DNA from: GCA-2733415 sp049614485
GTDB taxonomy: Bacteria; Bacteroidota; Bacteroidia; Flavobacteriales; Flavobacteriaceae
NCBI GenBank assembly: GCA_049614485.1
Contig: JBMZDR010000012.1
Coordinates: 1-62,924, forward strand
Length of the DNA: 62,924 nucleotides
Direction of reading: 5' to 3'
A program made the position numbers and the translations under genes. Shown piece after piece: positions 17,431 to 25,640 of the stretch. The notes under the pieces were generated by a model, which did no database searches, had not been told where the DNA came from, and worked only from the letters and a program-made list of their open reading frames with translations. Positions within the stretch are counted from its first letter, which is position 1, and the number at the start of each line of letters is the position of its first letter.

Positions 17431-19671
17431 TTATTCTATATTAAATCGTAATCCAGCATATACATTAGCACCTTGAATAGGGCCATGTATAATAGTACTA
17501 TCAAAATACGCTCCAAACGGATCATCAGCTGCTAAAATAGGATTATTTTGTTTGTAATTTAAAATATTTTCACCTCCTAAATACACTTCAAATTGTTTAG
17601 AAAACACTCTAGTAACCTGAGCATTTAAGCGACTAAACGGATTCGTGAACTCTCCTAATTGGTATTGACTTGGATTAGTGCTTGTGTTCGGCAAGCGTTG
17701 TTTCCCTGTCCAATTCCAAGTAGCGTCAAATTTCCATCGTCCGCCCTTATTATTTAAAAAATGTGTTTGATATGATACATTGGCTAAAACCCTATTTTTA
17801 GCCAATAATGCTTTTGTTAGTTTTCTGTCTTTATAATCTGATGACACATCGTAATATTTATAAGACAAACGCAAATCTAAATGTTTCGCTAAGGTATAAT
17901 TAAGGTCTAATTGTGTGCTGTGTGCTACTGAGGCGCCGTCTAAATTATAAAACGAGACCATATTAGGATTTGCATCAACATCAACAACAACTTGATTATT
18001 AAATCGAGTGGCATAATAATCTATTGACACATCACCTCGTTGAGAAAACAGTTTAAATTTTTGTAAAAAACTAACTCCATAATTCCAAGCTTCTTCTGGG
18101 TCTAAACCATATATTTTTCCACCTGAATTTTCGATATTAAACACTCTAGATGATGCAAAATAATGCTGGTTTTCAGCAAAAATACTTGCGCTTCTTTTCC
18201 CTTTTCCTAGTGATGCTCTTAACACCGAATTCTTCCAAGGGTTATAGCGCACATGCAGACGAGGCGTTACAAAGGTTCCTAAAGTATTGTGTGCATCTGC
18301 TCTAATACCGGCAACAACACTAAAGTTATCATCATTATCATAGGTGTACTCAAAAAATGCTCCTATAGAGTTTTCTTTTCTATTAATATCTGTATTTAAC
18401 ACAAACTCTTCATATTGATCATACGTAAGACTCAAACCTGTTTTAAATGTGTTTTGAGTGTTGCTTAAAATAGAGTTGTACATGAAGTTTGAATATAAAC
18501 TCTGATGCTTAATATCATAACGTCTTAAACCATAATAGGCCTTTTGATCATGGTTGCTATATGAGGTTTGCAGTCCAAAACTTTTGTATTTTTGGTTTTT
18601 AAAGACATAACCTGTTTTGTTACTCACATCAATTCTTTTTGTAGCTATTTCACTACCCCAAGCATTTGTAGTTAATTTATCGGTTTCCGGGTTAAAATCT
18701 AATTGTCCAGCTAGTTTGTCATCATTCATATATCTAAAATCAAAAAAACTCACCCAACCGCTTTCTGTATTTGCATATTGCCAACGGTTCATTAAATTAA
18801 TCTGATTTGCTAGTGGAGCATCTATAAACCCATCATTATTATTGTCCTTTTTCCAACTTCTATGATTGGCATGAATATACATTCCTGTACTCCATTTATC
18901 GCTTAATTTTTGATTAAAATGGGTATTCATTTCCAAACGACCATCCATGGAAGCATAGGTGTTTAGAAAGAAGGCGTCATCAGTTAAAGGTTTTTTTAAT
19001 TCTGTATTAATTTGGCCTGCAATACTTTCAAACCCATTAACTACTGCACCTGAACCTTTCGTAATTTGAATACTCTCTAGCCATGTTCCGGGAGTAAACG
19101 TAAGACCATAAGCTTGAGATGCACCACGTACACTAGGAATATTTTCCTGAGTAATCAATATATAAGGATTTGTTAGTCCTAACATTTTTATTTGTTTGGT
19201 ACCTGTAACGCCATCTGAAAAGTTAACATCAATTGCTGCGTTAGTTTCGAAACTTTCTGATAAATTACAACAGGCGGCTTTTAGCAACTCCTTTTCATTT
19301 AATGTTACTAAGTTACGCGAATCTAGCAACGAAACTTGAGTTGCCTTTCTTTCTGAAGTCAAGACTACTTCATTAAGCGTGCTACTTTCTTGTAAAACAA
19401 CATTAATGTGTTGCGCTGATGTAATTTCTAATACTTTTTGCGTGTAACCAATATAGCTAATTACCAATTGGCTGTTCTTTGCAGTGAATGGGATTAGAAA
19501 TTCCCCTTTATCATTTGTGACTGTTCCTATGTTTGTGCCAGACCAATAGACATTGGCACCAGGTATAGCTTCCTGTTTTCCGTTAAATACTCCTGTGACA
19601 TTCCCGGTAATTTCACTTTGTGAAAAACCAATTAATGGCAACATCAAAAGTATTCGTATAATATTTTTCAT
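17431..19671 (-). CDS. TonB-dependent receptor with carboxypeptidase-like N-domain (probable metal uptake/handling)
   Basis: A 746-residue outer-membrane transporter. It has a signal peptide, a carboxypeptidase-D-like regulatory domain (about residues 20-90, with IPGANVYWSGTNIGTVTNDKGEF), a plug domain (about 100-215, with IQITKGSGAVVNGFESIAGQINTE split across its core) and a 22-strand-type barrel to the end (YAGLRFNIE). A double cysteine (AACCNLSES, near residue 133) in the plug is unusual and could bind metal. It sits between a HYC_CC_PP protein and a secreted HMA protein, which points to copper rather than sugars or siderophores. No SusD partner is present. Confidence 0.88.
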   Translation of the reverse strand: MKNIIRILLMLPLIGFSQSEITGNVTGVFNGKQEAIPGANVYWSGTNIGTVTNDKGEFLIPFTAKNSQLVISYIGYTQKVLEITSAQHINVVLQESSTLNEVVLTSERKATQVSLLDSRNLVTLNEKELLKAACCNLSESFETNAAIDVNFSDGVTGTKQIKMLGLTNPYILITQENIPSVRGASQAYGLTFTPGTWLESIQITKGSGAVVNGFESIAGQINTELKKPLTDDAFFLNTYASMDGRLEMNTHFNQKLSDKWSTGMYIHANHRSWKKDNNNDGFIDAPLANQINLMNRWQYANTESGWVSFFDFRYMNDDKLAGQLDFNPETDKLTTNAWGSEIATKRIDVSNKTGYVFKNQKYKSFGLQTSYSNHDQKAYYGLRRYDIKHQSLYSNFMYNSILSNTQNTFKTGLSLTYDQYEEFVLNTDINRKENSIGAFFEYTYDNDDNFSVVAGIRADAHNTLGTFVTPRLHVRYNPWKNSVLRASLGKGKRSASIFAENQHYFASSRVFNIENSGGKIYGLDPEEAWNYGVSFLQKFKLFSQRGDVSIDYYATRFNNQVVVDVDANPNMVSFYNLDGASVAHSTQLDLNYTLAKHLDLRLSYKYYDVSSDYKDRKLTKALLAKNRVLANVSYQTHFLNNKGGRWKFDATWNWTGKQRLPNTSTNPSQYQLGEFTNPFSRLNAQVTRVFSKQFEVYLGGENILNYKQNNPILAADDPFGAYFDSTIIHGPIQGANVYAGLRFNIE

Positions 19672-19772
19672 GAATACATATTTTCACTAATCAAATGATT
19701 AGTAGTTATAAATTGCTCTGTTTAGAACGTAAGTAACCTTTGTTTTTTCTGTAAAAGAAAAAAGATACTTAT

Positions 19773-20186
19773 TTATGCGTATAATATGTATGTACTGTAT
19801 AATTTATAGAGTGGAGGTGCATTACTTTGAAAGGTATAATTTGGTAATGCAGTTTTATTTTCACGAACACTAGCAGTAAAAATTAGTGTCTTTAGTGTTG
19901 AGGTAAGCGGTATAAATTGCTTTGAAGCATCAAAAACAGAGGATAGTGAATCATCTTTAACTTCTGATAAATCAATTATAGCATCGTTACAACAGTCTTC
20001 ATTAATTTCTGCTTTTTCTATACAACATGCTTCAGGATCTGAAGCACTTTCATAAACCTCAACTTGAGTCATTGTAGAAACACTAGCCAACATACCACCG
20101 CAAAAATGCACGGTTAATGTTAACCCAACACATATCATTATATAATAACATGCAAAAATTACAGCTAAGTTTCTTTTTAACTTCAT
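19773..20186 (-). CDS. HYC_CC_PP family small cysteine-rich protein
   Basis: A 137-residue protein with one N-terminal membrane helix or signal (residues 8-27). Then come the motifs for which this family is named: VHFCGG (about 26-31), two CC pairs (EACCIEKAEINEDCC) and a late APPLY motif. I know the family only as an uncharacterised Bacteroidota protein found beside TonB receptors and HMA proteins, and this locus has that arrangement. It is first of the three leftward genes. A TATTTTTG box (minus strand, 20198-20191) ends only four bases before its ATG, which would make a nearly leaderless message if used. Confidence 0.75.
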   Translation of the reverse strand: MKLKRNLAVIFACYYIMICVGLTLTVHFCGGMLASVSTMTQVEVYESASDPEACCIEKAEINEDCCNDAIIDLSEVKDDSLSSVFDASKQFIPLTSTLKTLIFTASVRENKTALPNYTFQSNAPPLYKLYSTYILYA

Positions 20187-20242
20187 GATACAAAAATAAT
20201 TAAAATATGGTGAAGTAACTCATATCATTTCTTAAAATTTTC

Positions 20243-20752
20243 TTATTTATACCACCCCGAATACGTTACATAGTTTTTAGCAATTCTATCAATTTCACCA
20301 GAACTTAGCTCTTTAGAGATGTCTTTCACCTTTTTAGCAGGAATCCCTGCATAAATGCTACCAGATTCTATTACGGTATTTTGAGTTACAACTGCACCAG
20401 CAGCAACTATAGAGTTAGAATGAACTATACAATTATCCATTACAATACTTCCCATACCTATTAAAACATTATCGTGAATGGTACAACCATGAACTATGGC
20501 ATTATGACCTACTGAAACGTTGTTTCCTATTACCGTTGGGTATTTTTTATAGGTACAATGAACAATGGCTCCATCTTGAATATTTACACGATTGCCTAAT
20601 TTAATATAATGTACATCGCCACGCAATACGGCATTAAACCACACACTACATTGGCTACCCATTTGAACATCTCCAACTAGTGTAGCATTTTCTGCAATAA
20701 AACAATCATCTCCTATTTGCGGAAACTTCCCTCTTACTTCTTTTATAACCAT
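20243..20752 (-). CDS. Gamma-carbonic anhydrase-like hexapeptide-repeat protein
   Basis: A left-handed beta-helix protein of 169 residues, starting MVIKEVRGKFPQIGDDCFIAENA. The repeat register [LIV]GxxxxV covers most of the sequence. The three histidines expected for the trimeric zinc site are in the segment IVHCTYKK ... VSVGHNAIVHGC. The family includes YrdA/PaaY-type gamma-carbonic anhydrases and acyl carriers of unknown activity, so the substrate is uncertain. The frame extends up to an ATG at 20791, but that part is the hairpin terminator of the upstream porP gene. The ATG at 20752 is therefore the start. Confidence 0.85.
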   Translation of the reverse strand: MVIKEVRGKFPQIGDDCFIAENATLVGDVQMGSQCSVWFNAVLRGDVHYIKLGNRVNIQDGAIVHCTYKKYPTVIGNNVSVGHNAIVHGCTIHDNVLIGMGSIVMDNCIVHSNSIVAAGAVVTQNTVIESGSIYAGIPAKKVKDISKELSSGEIDRIAKNYVTYSGWYK

Positions 20753-20767
20753 AAGCTTATTTAAATA

Positions 20768-20794
20768 GAAAATGCCCGTTAAAACGAGCATTTA
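20768..20794 (-). terminator. Terminator after the porP/sprF-like gene
   Basis: AAATGC and GCATTT plus inner CGTT/AACG pair with one mismatch around a short loop. On the minus strand it is followed by TTTTCTATTT. It lies between the porP-like gene and the hexapeptide-repeat gene. Confidence 0.6.
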
Positions 20795-20816
20795 TATATA
20801 AGTTTTTAACTTAATT

Positions 20817-21842
20817 TTAGTTTATACCAGGACAATTACAGTCGTATTTCTCTGGTCTACAATTCAAGTTAATCCCTAAGGTAACTTGGTGGTATCCTCC
20901 GTCAAATTGAACTTGTCCTGTTTGATGAGAATACGTATACCCAAACATGTATTTGTTATAATTAACACCAATAAAAGGTGTAATGTATTGTAATTTTTGT
21001 CCTTCAGCAGAACCGTTTTGAGTGGCATATTCAGCACCATCTAAACTTCTTCTGTATGATACTCCTCCCCATACTTTACCAAAATCCATTTTTCTATACA
21101 CTTTAGCATTCACATCAAATTGAGTTTCTTGAGTTTCAGACACGTGATTAAACATTACAGACGGTTCTACAGACCAGTCACTGTTAAGTGTAGAAAACAC
21201 ATAACCCATTGAGATTAAAAAACGTTGTAAGTTAGAACTTTCTTGCTCAGAATATAATTTCCTCGCAGTACCCATTAAGTTTTTAATAGTAATGTGTGCA
21301 TAAAAGTCTAAGAAATGATATGATGCTCCAAAATCAACATTATAGTATGTGTTTGAATTTACATTATTGCCTGTTGCTAAAGGATCTGGGGTTCCGAAAC
21401 TGTTACCACCATTCCATAATAAATCCCATTCTGTTTGATCTAATCTACTTTGAATTAACCCCACACTTAAACCGAATGACACTTGATTTAAATCAATTGT
21501 ATTTCTTCCCAACATGATATGGTGAGCATATGTTAAATAAGCTCCAGTTTGTGAATGGTACCCATTTTTATCATTAAATAAAATAATTCCTGCCGCAGAA
21601 GGTGCATATTCGTCAAACCTTGTATTAAAACTTGCAGTCATTAAACTCGGTGCATCTTCAACACCAAACCATTGCTGGCGCCCTGTAAGCCTTAACTTAG
21701 AGCAGTTTGAAGCTCCAGCCATTGAAGGGTGAATCAAATATAAATTATCAGTTAAATAGTCTGAATATACCGGGATTCCTTCTTGTGCATTAGTTTCAAA
21801 AACTAAAAACAAAGCGATGAGAAAGTAAAATTTTTTTATCAT
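20817..21842 (-). CDS. PorP/SprF family outer-membrane protein (T9SS-associated)
   Basis: A 341-residue outer-membrane beta-barrel with signal peptide (MIKKFYFLIALFLVFETNAQ). The signature NPS-like opening 'LIHPSMAGASNCSKLRLTGRQQW' is typical of PorP/SprF proteins, which anchor or help display T9SS cargo such as SprB. It ends with a cysteine-rich tail (CRPEKYDCNCPG). The start is the ATG at 21842, since the upstream in-frame codon is only TTG. Unlike most sprF-like genes, it has no large adhesin gene beside it. It is divergent from nifU and followed by its own terminator. Confidence 0.88.
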   Translation of the reverse strand: MIKKFYFLIALFLVFETNAQEGIPVYSDYLTDNLYLIHPSMAGASNCSKLRLTGRQQWFGVEDAPSLMTASFNTRFDEYAPSAAGIILFNDKNGYHSQTGAYLTYAHHIMLGRNTIDLNQVSFGLSVGLIQSRLDQTEWDLLWNGGNSFGTPDPLATGNNVNSNTYYNVDFGASYHFLDFYAHITIKNLMGTARKLYSEQESSNLQRFLISMGYVFSTLNSDWSVEPSVMFNHVSETQETQFDVNAKVYRKMDFGKVWGGVSYRRSLDGAEYATQNGSAEGQKLQYITPFIGVNYNKYMFGYTYSHQTGQVQFDGGYHQVTLGINLNCRPEKYDCNCPGIN

Positions 21843-22034
21843 TTTCAAATGTCATTTCTAGCAACAGTTATTACAAATATTGCTTTTCTTTAATATATGG
21901 GATAATCTATAATTTCCAAATATAGAAAAATTTAGAAAAGTACCCCTATAAATTTTGAATATTATCTATTGTATTTCTATTATCTCCTAACCAAATTATT
22001 ATTCTTATAATGGTCATACAAATAAGTAATTGTT

Positions 22035-22042
22035 TATTTTTG
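22035..22042 (+). promoter_or_regulatory. Candidate -7 box upstream of nifU
   Basis: TATTTTTG is a perfect TAnnTTTG match, 11 bases before the nifU ATG. No TTG is seen at the -33 position, so the call is tentative. The leader would be only about 7 bases. Confidence 0.35.
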
Positions 22043-22053
22043 CAAAAAAAAAT

Positions 22054-22956
22054 ATGAAAACTCATACAATAGCAATCGTTAAGACTTCGTCTCCAAACAT
22101 TGTAAAATTTGAATCAGATCACTTCTTAACAGAGCATCAGAATTTTGAATTTAATAATATTGACGAAGCAAGCAACTCACAATTAGCTAAAGAGCTTTTT
22201 TACTTACCATTTGTAAAAAAAATATACATCTCTGGTAACTTTGTAGCTATTGAAAAATATAATATCGTTGAGTGGGACACCATAGAATCTGATGTCGCAG
22301 ATCAAATAAAAGAATTTCTTAACTCTGGAAAAGCTGTAGTTGACAATGATATTGCCAGCAAAAAAGTAGCTGTAACAGTATATGCCGAAAGCACACCAAA
22401 CCCTTCAGTAATGAAGTTTGTTGCCAACAAAAAATTAGTTGATAGTATTTTTGAATTTAAAAATATTGATGATGCTAAAATTTCTCCTTTAGCAGCAAAA
22501 TTGTTTCACTTCCCTTTTGTAAAAGAAGTATTTATTGACGAAAACTATGTGTCTATTAACAAATATGATCTTGCTGAATGGAATGACATCGCTAATGATT
22601 TACGAGAAGAAATCAGAAACTTTATAGCTGAAGGCAATACAATTATTGACGTTACAATAGAAAAACCTCAAAAGGAAGTTGCTCCTGAAATTAATTTAAA
22701 TATTGATGAATTAGACGACGTTTCAACTGAAATAGTGAACGTTTTAAATGAGTACATCAAGCCTGCTGTAGCAAGTGACGGGGGAAACATTATGTTTCAA
22801 TCGTATGATGAGACTACAAAAGAAGTGAAAGTTATTTTACAAGGCGCTTGTAGTGGTTGCCCTTCTTCAACTGTAACATTAAAAAATGGTATTGAAGCAA
22901 CTTTAAAAGAATTGATTCCAGGTAAAATCAATTCAGTTATTGCTATTAACGCATAA
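22054..22956 (+). CDS. NifU-family iron-sulfur scaffold with two N-terminal Nfu domains
   Basis: A 300-residue protein for iron-sulfur cluster delivery. Two tandem Nfu_N-type domains can be aligned with each other: residues about 1-95 (SPNIVKFESDHFLTEHQNFEF) and about 105-200 (TPNPSVMKFVANKKLVD). The C-terminal NifU domain (about 220-300) has the cluster-binding CxxC in GACSGCPSS. The first Nfu_N copy has lost part of the TPNP motif (SSPN), so it may be structural only. The start is the ATG at 22054, because the upstream TTG lies before the -7 box. A 47-bp spacer separates it from dodecin. Confidence 0.9.
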   Translation: MKTHTIAIVKTSSPNIVKFESDHFLTEHQNFEFNNIDEASNSQLAKELFYLPFVKKIYISGNFVAIEKYNIVEWDTIESDVADQIKEFLNSGKAVVDNDIASKKVAVTVYAESTPNPSVMKFVANKKLVDSIFEFKNIDDAKISPLAAKLFHFPFVKEVFIDENYVSINKYDLAEWNDIANDLREEIRNFIAEGNTIIDVTIEKPQKEVAPEINLNIDELDDVSTEIVNVLNEYIKPAVASDGGNIMFQSYDETTKEVKVILQGACSGCPSSTVTLKNGIEATLKELIPGKINSVIAINA

Positions 22957-23003
22957 TTTTCTTAAGTTTACGGTAATACTAACCTTATAAATTATAAATT
23001 ATT

Positions 23004-23204
23004 ATGGCCGTTTTAAAAGTCATTGAAGTTCTATCTAACTCAGAAAAAAGCTGGGAAGATGCTACTGCTAAAGCAGTGGCTCATGCCTCTAAGTCTGTAA
23101 AAAACATTAAATCAGTATACGTTCAAGATCAAAGCGCTAGCGTAAAAGATGGAAAAGTTACTGATTACAGAGTTAACCTTAAACTTACGTTTGAAGTTAA
23201 ATAA
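23004..23204 (+). CDS. Dodecin, flavin-binding/storage protein
   Basis: A 66-residue protein matching the dodecin family in length and pattern: VIEVLSNSEKSWEDA followed by a helix, KNIKSVYVQDQSASV and a last strand YRVNLKLTFEVK. Dodecins form twelve-subunit spheres that hold flavin pairs and act as buffers. The tryptophan of SEKSWEDA is the conserved flavin-stacking residue. It is followed by a strong terminator. Confidence 0.9.
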   Translation: MAVLKVIEVLSNSEKSWEDATAKAVAHASKSVKNIKSVYVQDQSASVKDGKVTDYRVNLKLTFEVK

Positions 23205-23221
23205 TCATTACATTTTACCTT

Positions 23222-23254
23222 ACAAAAAGCACTCACAACTTGAGTGCTTTTTGT
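23222..23254 (+). terminator. Terminator after dodecin
   Basis: ACAAAAAGCACTCA pairs with TGAGTGCTTTTTGT around a 5-base loop and gives an A/T-flanked intrinsic terminator 18 bases after the dodecin stop. Confidence 0.88.
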
Positions 23255-23292
23255 ATTATAACATTAAACAATTAACTATAATTAAATTTTAA

Positions 23293-24132
23293 ATGCAAAC
23301 AAACGAATTAGAATCAGTACAAAATGAAGCTGGCATGTGGATTGATAAGGGAATAGATTTTTTAAGTGAATTTGGACCAAAAATAATCGGTGCCATTTTA
23401 ATATGGATTATCGGGTCTTGGGCTATCAAAAACATTTTAAAACAAGCTGGTAAAATGATGGAAAAAAGAGGCTATGAAAAAAGCCTACAAAAATTTCTTC
23501 TTAACCTATTAGGCTGGTCTTTAAAAATTGTATTAATAGTCACAATTTTAGGAGCACTTGGCATAGAAACAACCTCATTTGCCGCTATTTTAGCTTCTGC
23601 AGGTTTAGCTGTTGGACTTGCTCTTCAAGGATCTTTATCTAATTTTGCCGGTGGTGTATTAATTATGATTTTTAAACCTTTTAAAATCGGTGATTTAATT
23701 GAAGCCCAAGGAGAAATTGGCGTTGTAAAGGAAATTGAAATTTTTACCACAAAATTAGTTGGACTTTCAAATAAAGAAATTATTATCCCTAACGGTACAT
23801 TATCAAATGGTAATATTGTTAACTATTCATCTGAAGGTACAAGAAGAGTAGATTTAACTATTGGTATTGGTTATGATGAAGACATTAAACAAGCTAAAGA
23901 AGTTTTAATGAAAGTACTAACTGACAACCCGAAAGTATTAAATGATCCTGCTCCAACAGTAAATGTGTCAGAACTAGCAGATAGTTCTGTTAATTTTGCT
24001 GTAAGACCATGGTCAACAACAGCAGATTATTGGGATGTGTATTTTGGTACAATGGAAAACTGTAAACTTGCGCTTGACGCTGCAGGAATTGAAATTCCTT
24101 ACCCACACTCTGTTGAAATTCATAAAAAATAA
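23293..24132 (+). CDS. mscS: MscS-family small-conductance mechanosensitive channel
   Basis: A 279-residue heptameric channel that releases solutes on hypo-osmotic shock. There are three membrane helices (about residues 30-50, 70-92 and 94-125). The pore helix contains the glycine/alanine pattern GLAVGLALQGSLSNFAGG, followed by the MscS beta domain (IFKPFKIGDLIEAQGEIGVV) and C-terminal alpha/beta domain. It is a single-gene unit bounded by terminators on both sides. Confidence 0.95.
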   Translation: MQTNELESVQNEAGMWIDKGIDFLSEFGPKIIGAILIWIIGSWAIKNILKQAGKMMEKRGYEKSLQKFLLNLLGWSLKIVLIVTILGALGIETTSFAAILASAGLAVGLALQGSLSNFAGGVLIMIFKPFKIGDLIEAQGEIGVVKEIEIFTTKLVGLSNKEIIIPNGTLSNGNIVNYSSEGTRRVDLTIGIGYDEDIKQAKEVLMKVLTDNPKVLNDPAPTVNVSELADSSVNFAVRPWSTTADYWDVYFGTMENCKLALDAAGIEIPYPHSVEIHKK

Positions 24133-24151
24133 GCACACTTCATATAATTTT

Positions 24152-24179
24152 AAAAAAGCGGTTTTATACCGCTTTTTTT
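24152..24179 (+). terminator. Terminator after mscS
   Basis: AAAAAAGCGGT / ACCGCTTTTTTT with a 5-base loop, 20 bases after the mscS stop codon. Confidence 0.9.
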
Positions 24180-24293
24180 GGCTGAGTTAATCAACTTAAA
24201 CCAAAAACAAACTGTATTGATAATACCTATCTAACCAAAAAACGTTAATACTCACGCTTCAACGAAAAATATCTTTACTTTTATTATAATTTG

Positions 24294-24301
24294 TAAATTT
24301 G
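24294..24301 (+). promoter_or_regulatory. Candidate -7 box of the S74 repeat-protein gene
   Basis: TAAATTTG matches TAnnTTTG exactly and predicts a leader of about 39 bases. The expected -33 TTG is not present at 20 bp upstream. Confidence 0.4.
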
Positions 24302-24344
24302 TGGCATAAAAATTTCTTGAAATACATTCAAACACATTAACAAC

Positions 24345-25640
24345 ATGAAGGCATTATACATTTTATTCATATTCTCACCACTTATATTTTTTGCACAAGT
24401 AGGAATTAACACCACATCTCCTAATGCGCAATTAGAGATTATTTCTACTAACACAGCAACACCCACAAACACCGATGGTATTTTAATCCCAAGGATAAAT
24501 GCTTTTCCAGCAACTCCACCTACTGCTAATCAACACAGCATGTTAGTATATTTAACAACTACAAGCGGCGCACATAATCCTGGTTTTTATTATTGGGACA
24601 ACGCAGCAACCAACTCTTGGGTTTCCCTGGACAAACATAGAGTCAATGATTTAATGGATGGAAAATCTGATATGGATGGGAGCAACAACGGTTCTTCTAT
24701 TTTTTTAGGAATTGGCGCCGGTACTTTAGATGATAAAACTGATAACAGAAATATTGGTATTGGCTATAATTCTCTTAACAAAAACACATCTGGAGATAGA
24801 AATACCGCTAGTGGGTATTTTTCTCTACAAGATAACACCACCGGAGAGAGGAATACCGCTAATGGCGCATCTGCCTTAAGAAGAAACACTACTGGTAACA
24901 AGAATACAGCTATTGGGTATTATGCCCTACTACACAACGATACTGGAGAAAGAAATACCGCTAATGGAGTATGTGCTTTAAAAGAGAACACTACAGGTGC
25001 TTATAATACCGCCAATGGAACAAATGCTTTAAAAGAGAACACCACTGGCTCTTACAACACAGCTAACGGAACGAACGCCTTTTATTCAGGAACTAATTAT
25101 CAAAACAGTACTGCCCTAGGCTACGGTACTGCTATTAACGCAAGTAATCAAATAAGACTAGGAAACTCAGACGTTACAAGTATTGGTGGCTACGCAGGTT
25201 GGACAAACATATCTGACGGAAGATTTAAAACTAATATAAAGGAAGACATTGTTGGTATTGAATTTATAAAAAAATTACGCCCAGTATCATATAATTTAAA
25301 TATAGCTGCCATTGCTAAATTTAATAAAACTCCAGAGGAATTTCGTTTATTAGAGGCCCAACAAGTAAAAGCTGCAGAAATCCAAACTGGTTTTATTGCT
25401 CAAGAAGTTGAGCAAGCTGCAAAATCTGTTGGTTTTAACTTCCATGGAGTTGACAAACCACAAAACGATGAGTCCCATTACGGACTGCGTTATGCTGAGT
25501 TTGTTGTCCCTTTAGTAAAAGCTACGCAAGAGCAACAAGCCATTATTGAGCATCAAGAAAATGAAATTAAGGAACTGAAAAGACGTATATTACAAATAGA
25601 ACAGACAGTCTCAACTAAATCTTCTTTTTCGCAGGAGTAA
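24345..25640 (+). CDS. Secreted repeat protein with self-cleaving S74 (endosialidase-type) chaperone domain
   Basis: A 431-residue exported protein. A signal peptide ends at FFAQ, and then an N-terminal domain starts VGINTTSPNAQLEI, a pattern common in surface proteins of this group. Seven 17-residue repeats (residues about 135-253, consensus NTAxGxxALxxNTTGx) should form a trimeric beta-prism stalk. The peptidase S74 domain starts near 290 with SDGRFKTNIKED. Ser290 and Lys295 have the spacing of the known catalytic dyad, so the C-terminal 142 residues may cut themselves off after helping the stalk trimerise. The end is a coiled coil. There is no T9SS sorting tail. The stop codon overlaps the convergent tsaB by 26 bp. 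Confidence 0.88.
   Translation: MKALYILFIFSPLIFFAQVGINTTSPNAQLEIISTNTATPTNTDGILIPRINAFPATPPTANQHSMLVYLTTTSGAHNPGFYYWDNAATNSWVSLDKHRVNDLMDGKSDMDGSNNGSSIFLGIGAGTLDDKTDNRNIGIGYNSLNKNTSGDRNTASGYFSLQDNTTGERNTANGASALRRNTTGNKNTAIGYYALLHNDTGERNTANGVCALKENTTGAYNTANGTNALKENTTGSYNTANGTNAFYSGTNYQNSTALGYGTAINASNQIRLGNSDVTSIGGYAGWTNISDGRFKTNIKEDIVGIEFIKKLRPVSYNLNIAAIAKFNKTPEEFRLLEAQQVKAAEIQTGFIAQEVEQAAKSVGFNFHGVDKPQNDESHYGLRYAEFVVPLVKATQEQQAIIEHQENEIKELKRRILQIEQTVSTKSSFSQE

Noticed and set aside
20752..20791. Longer start for the gamma-carbonic anhydrase-like protein
   Set aside because: The extra 13 codons are exactly the hairpin terminator of the preceding gene, and the added residues do not fit the family.
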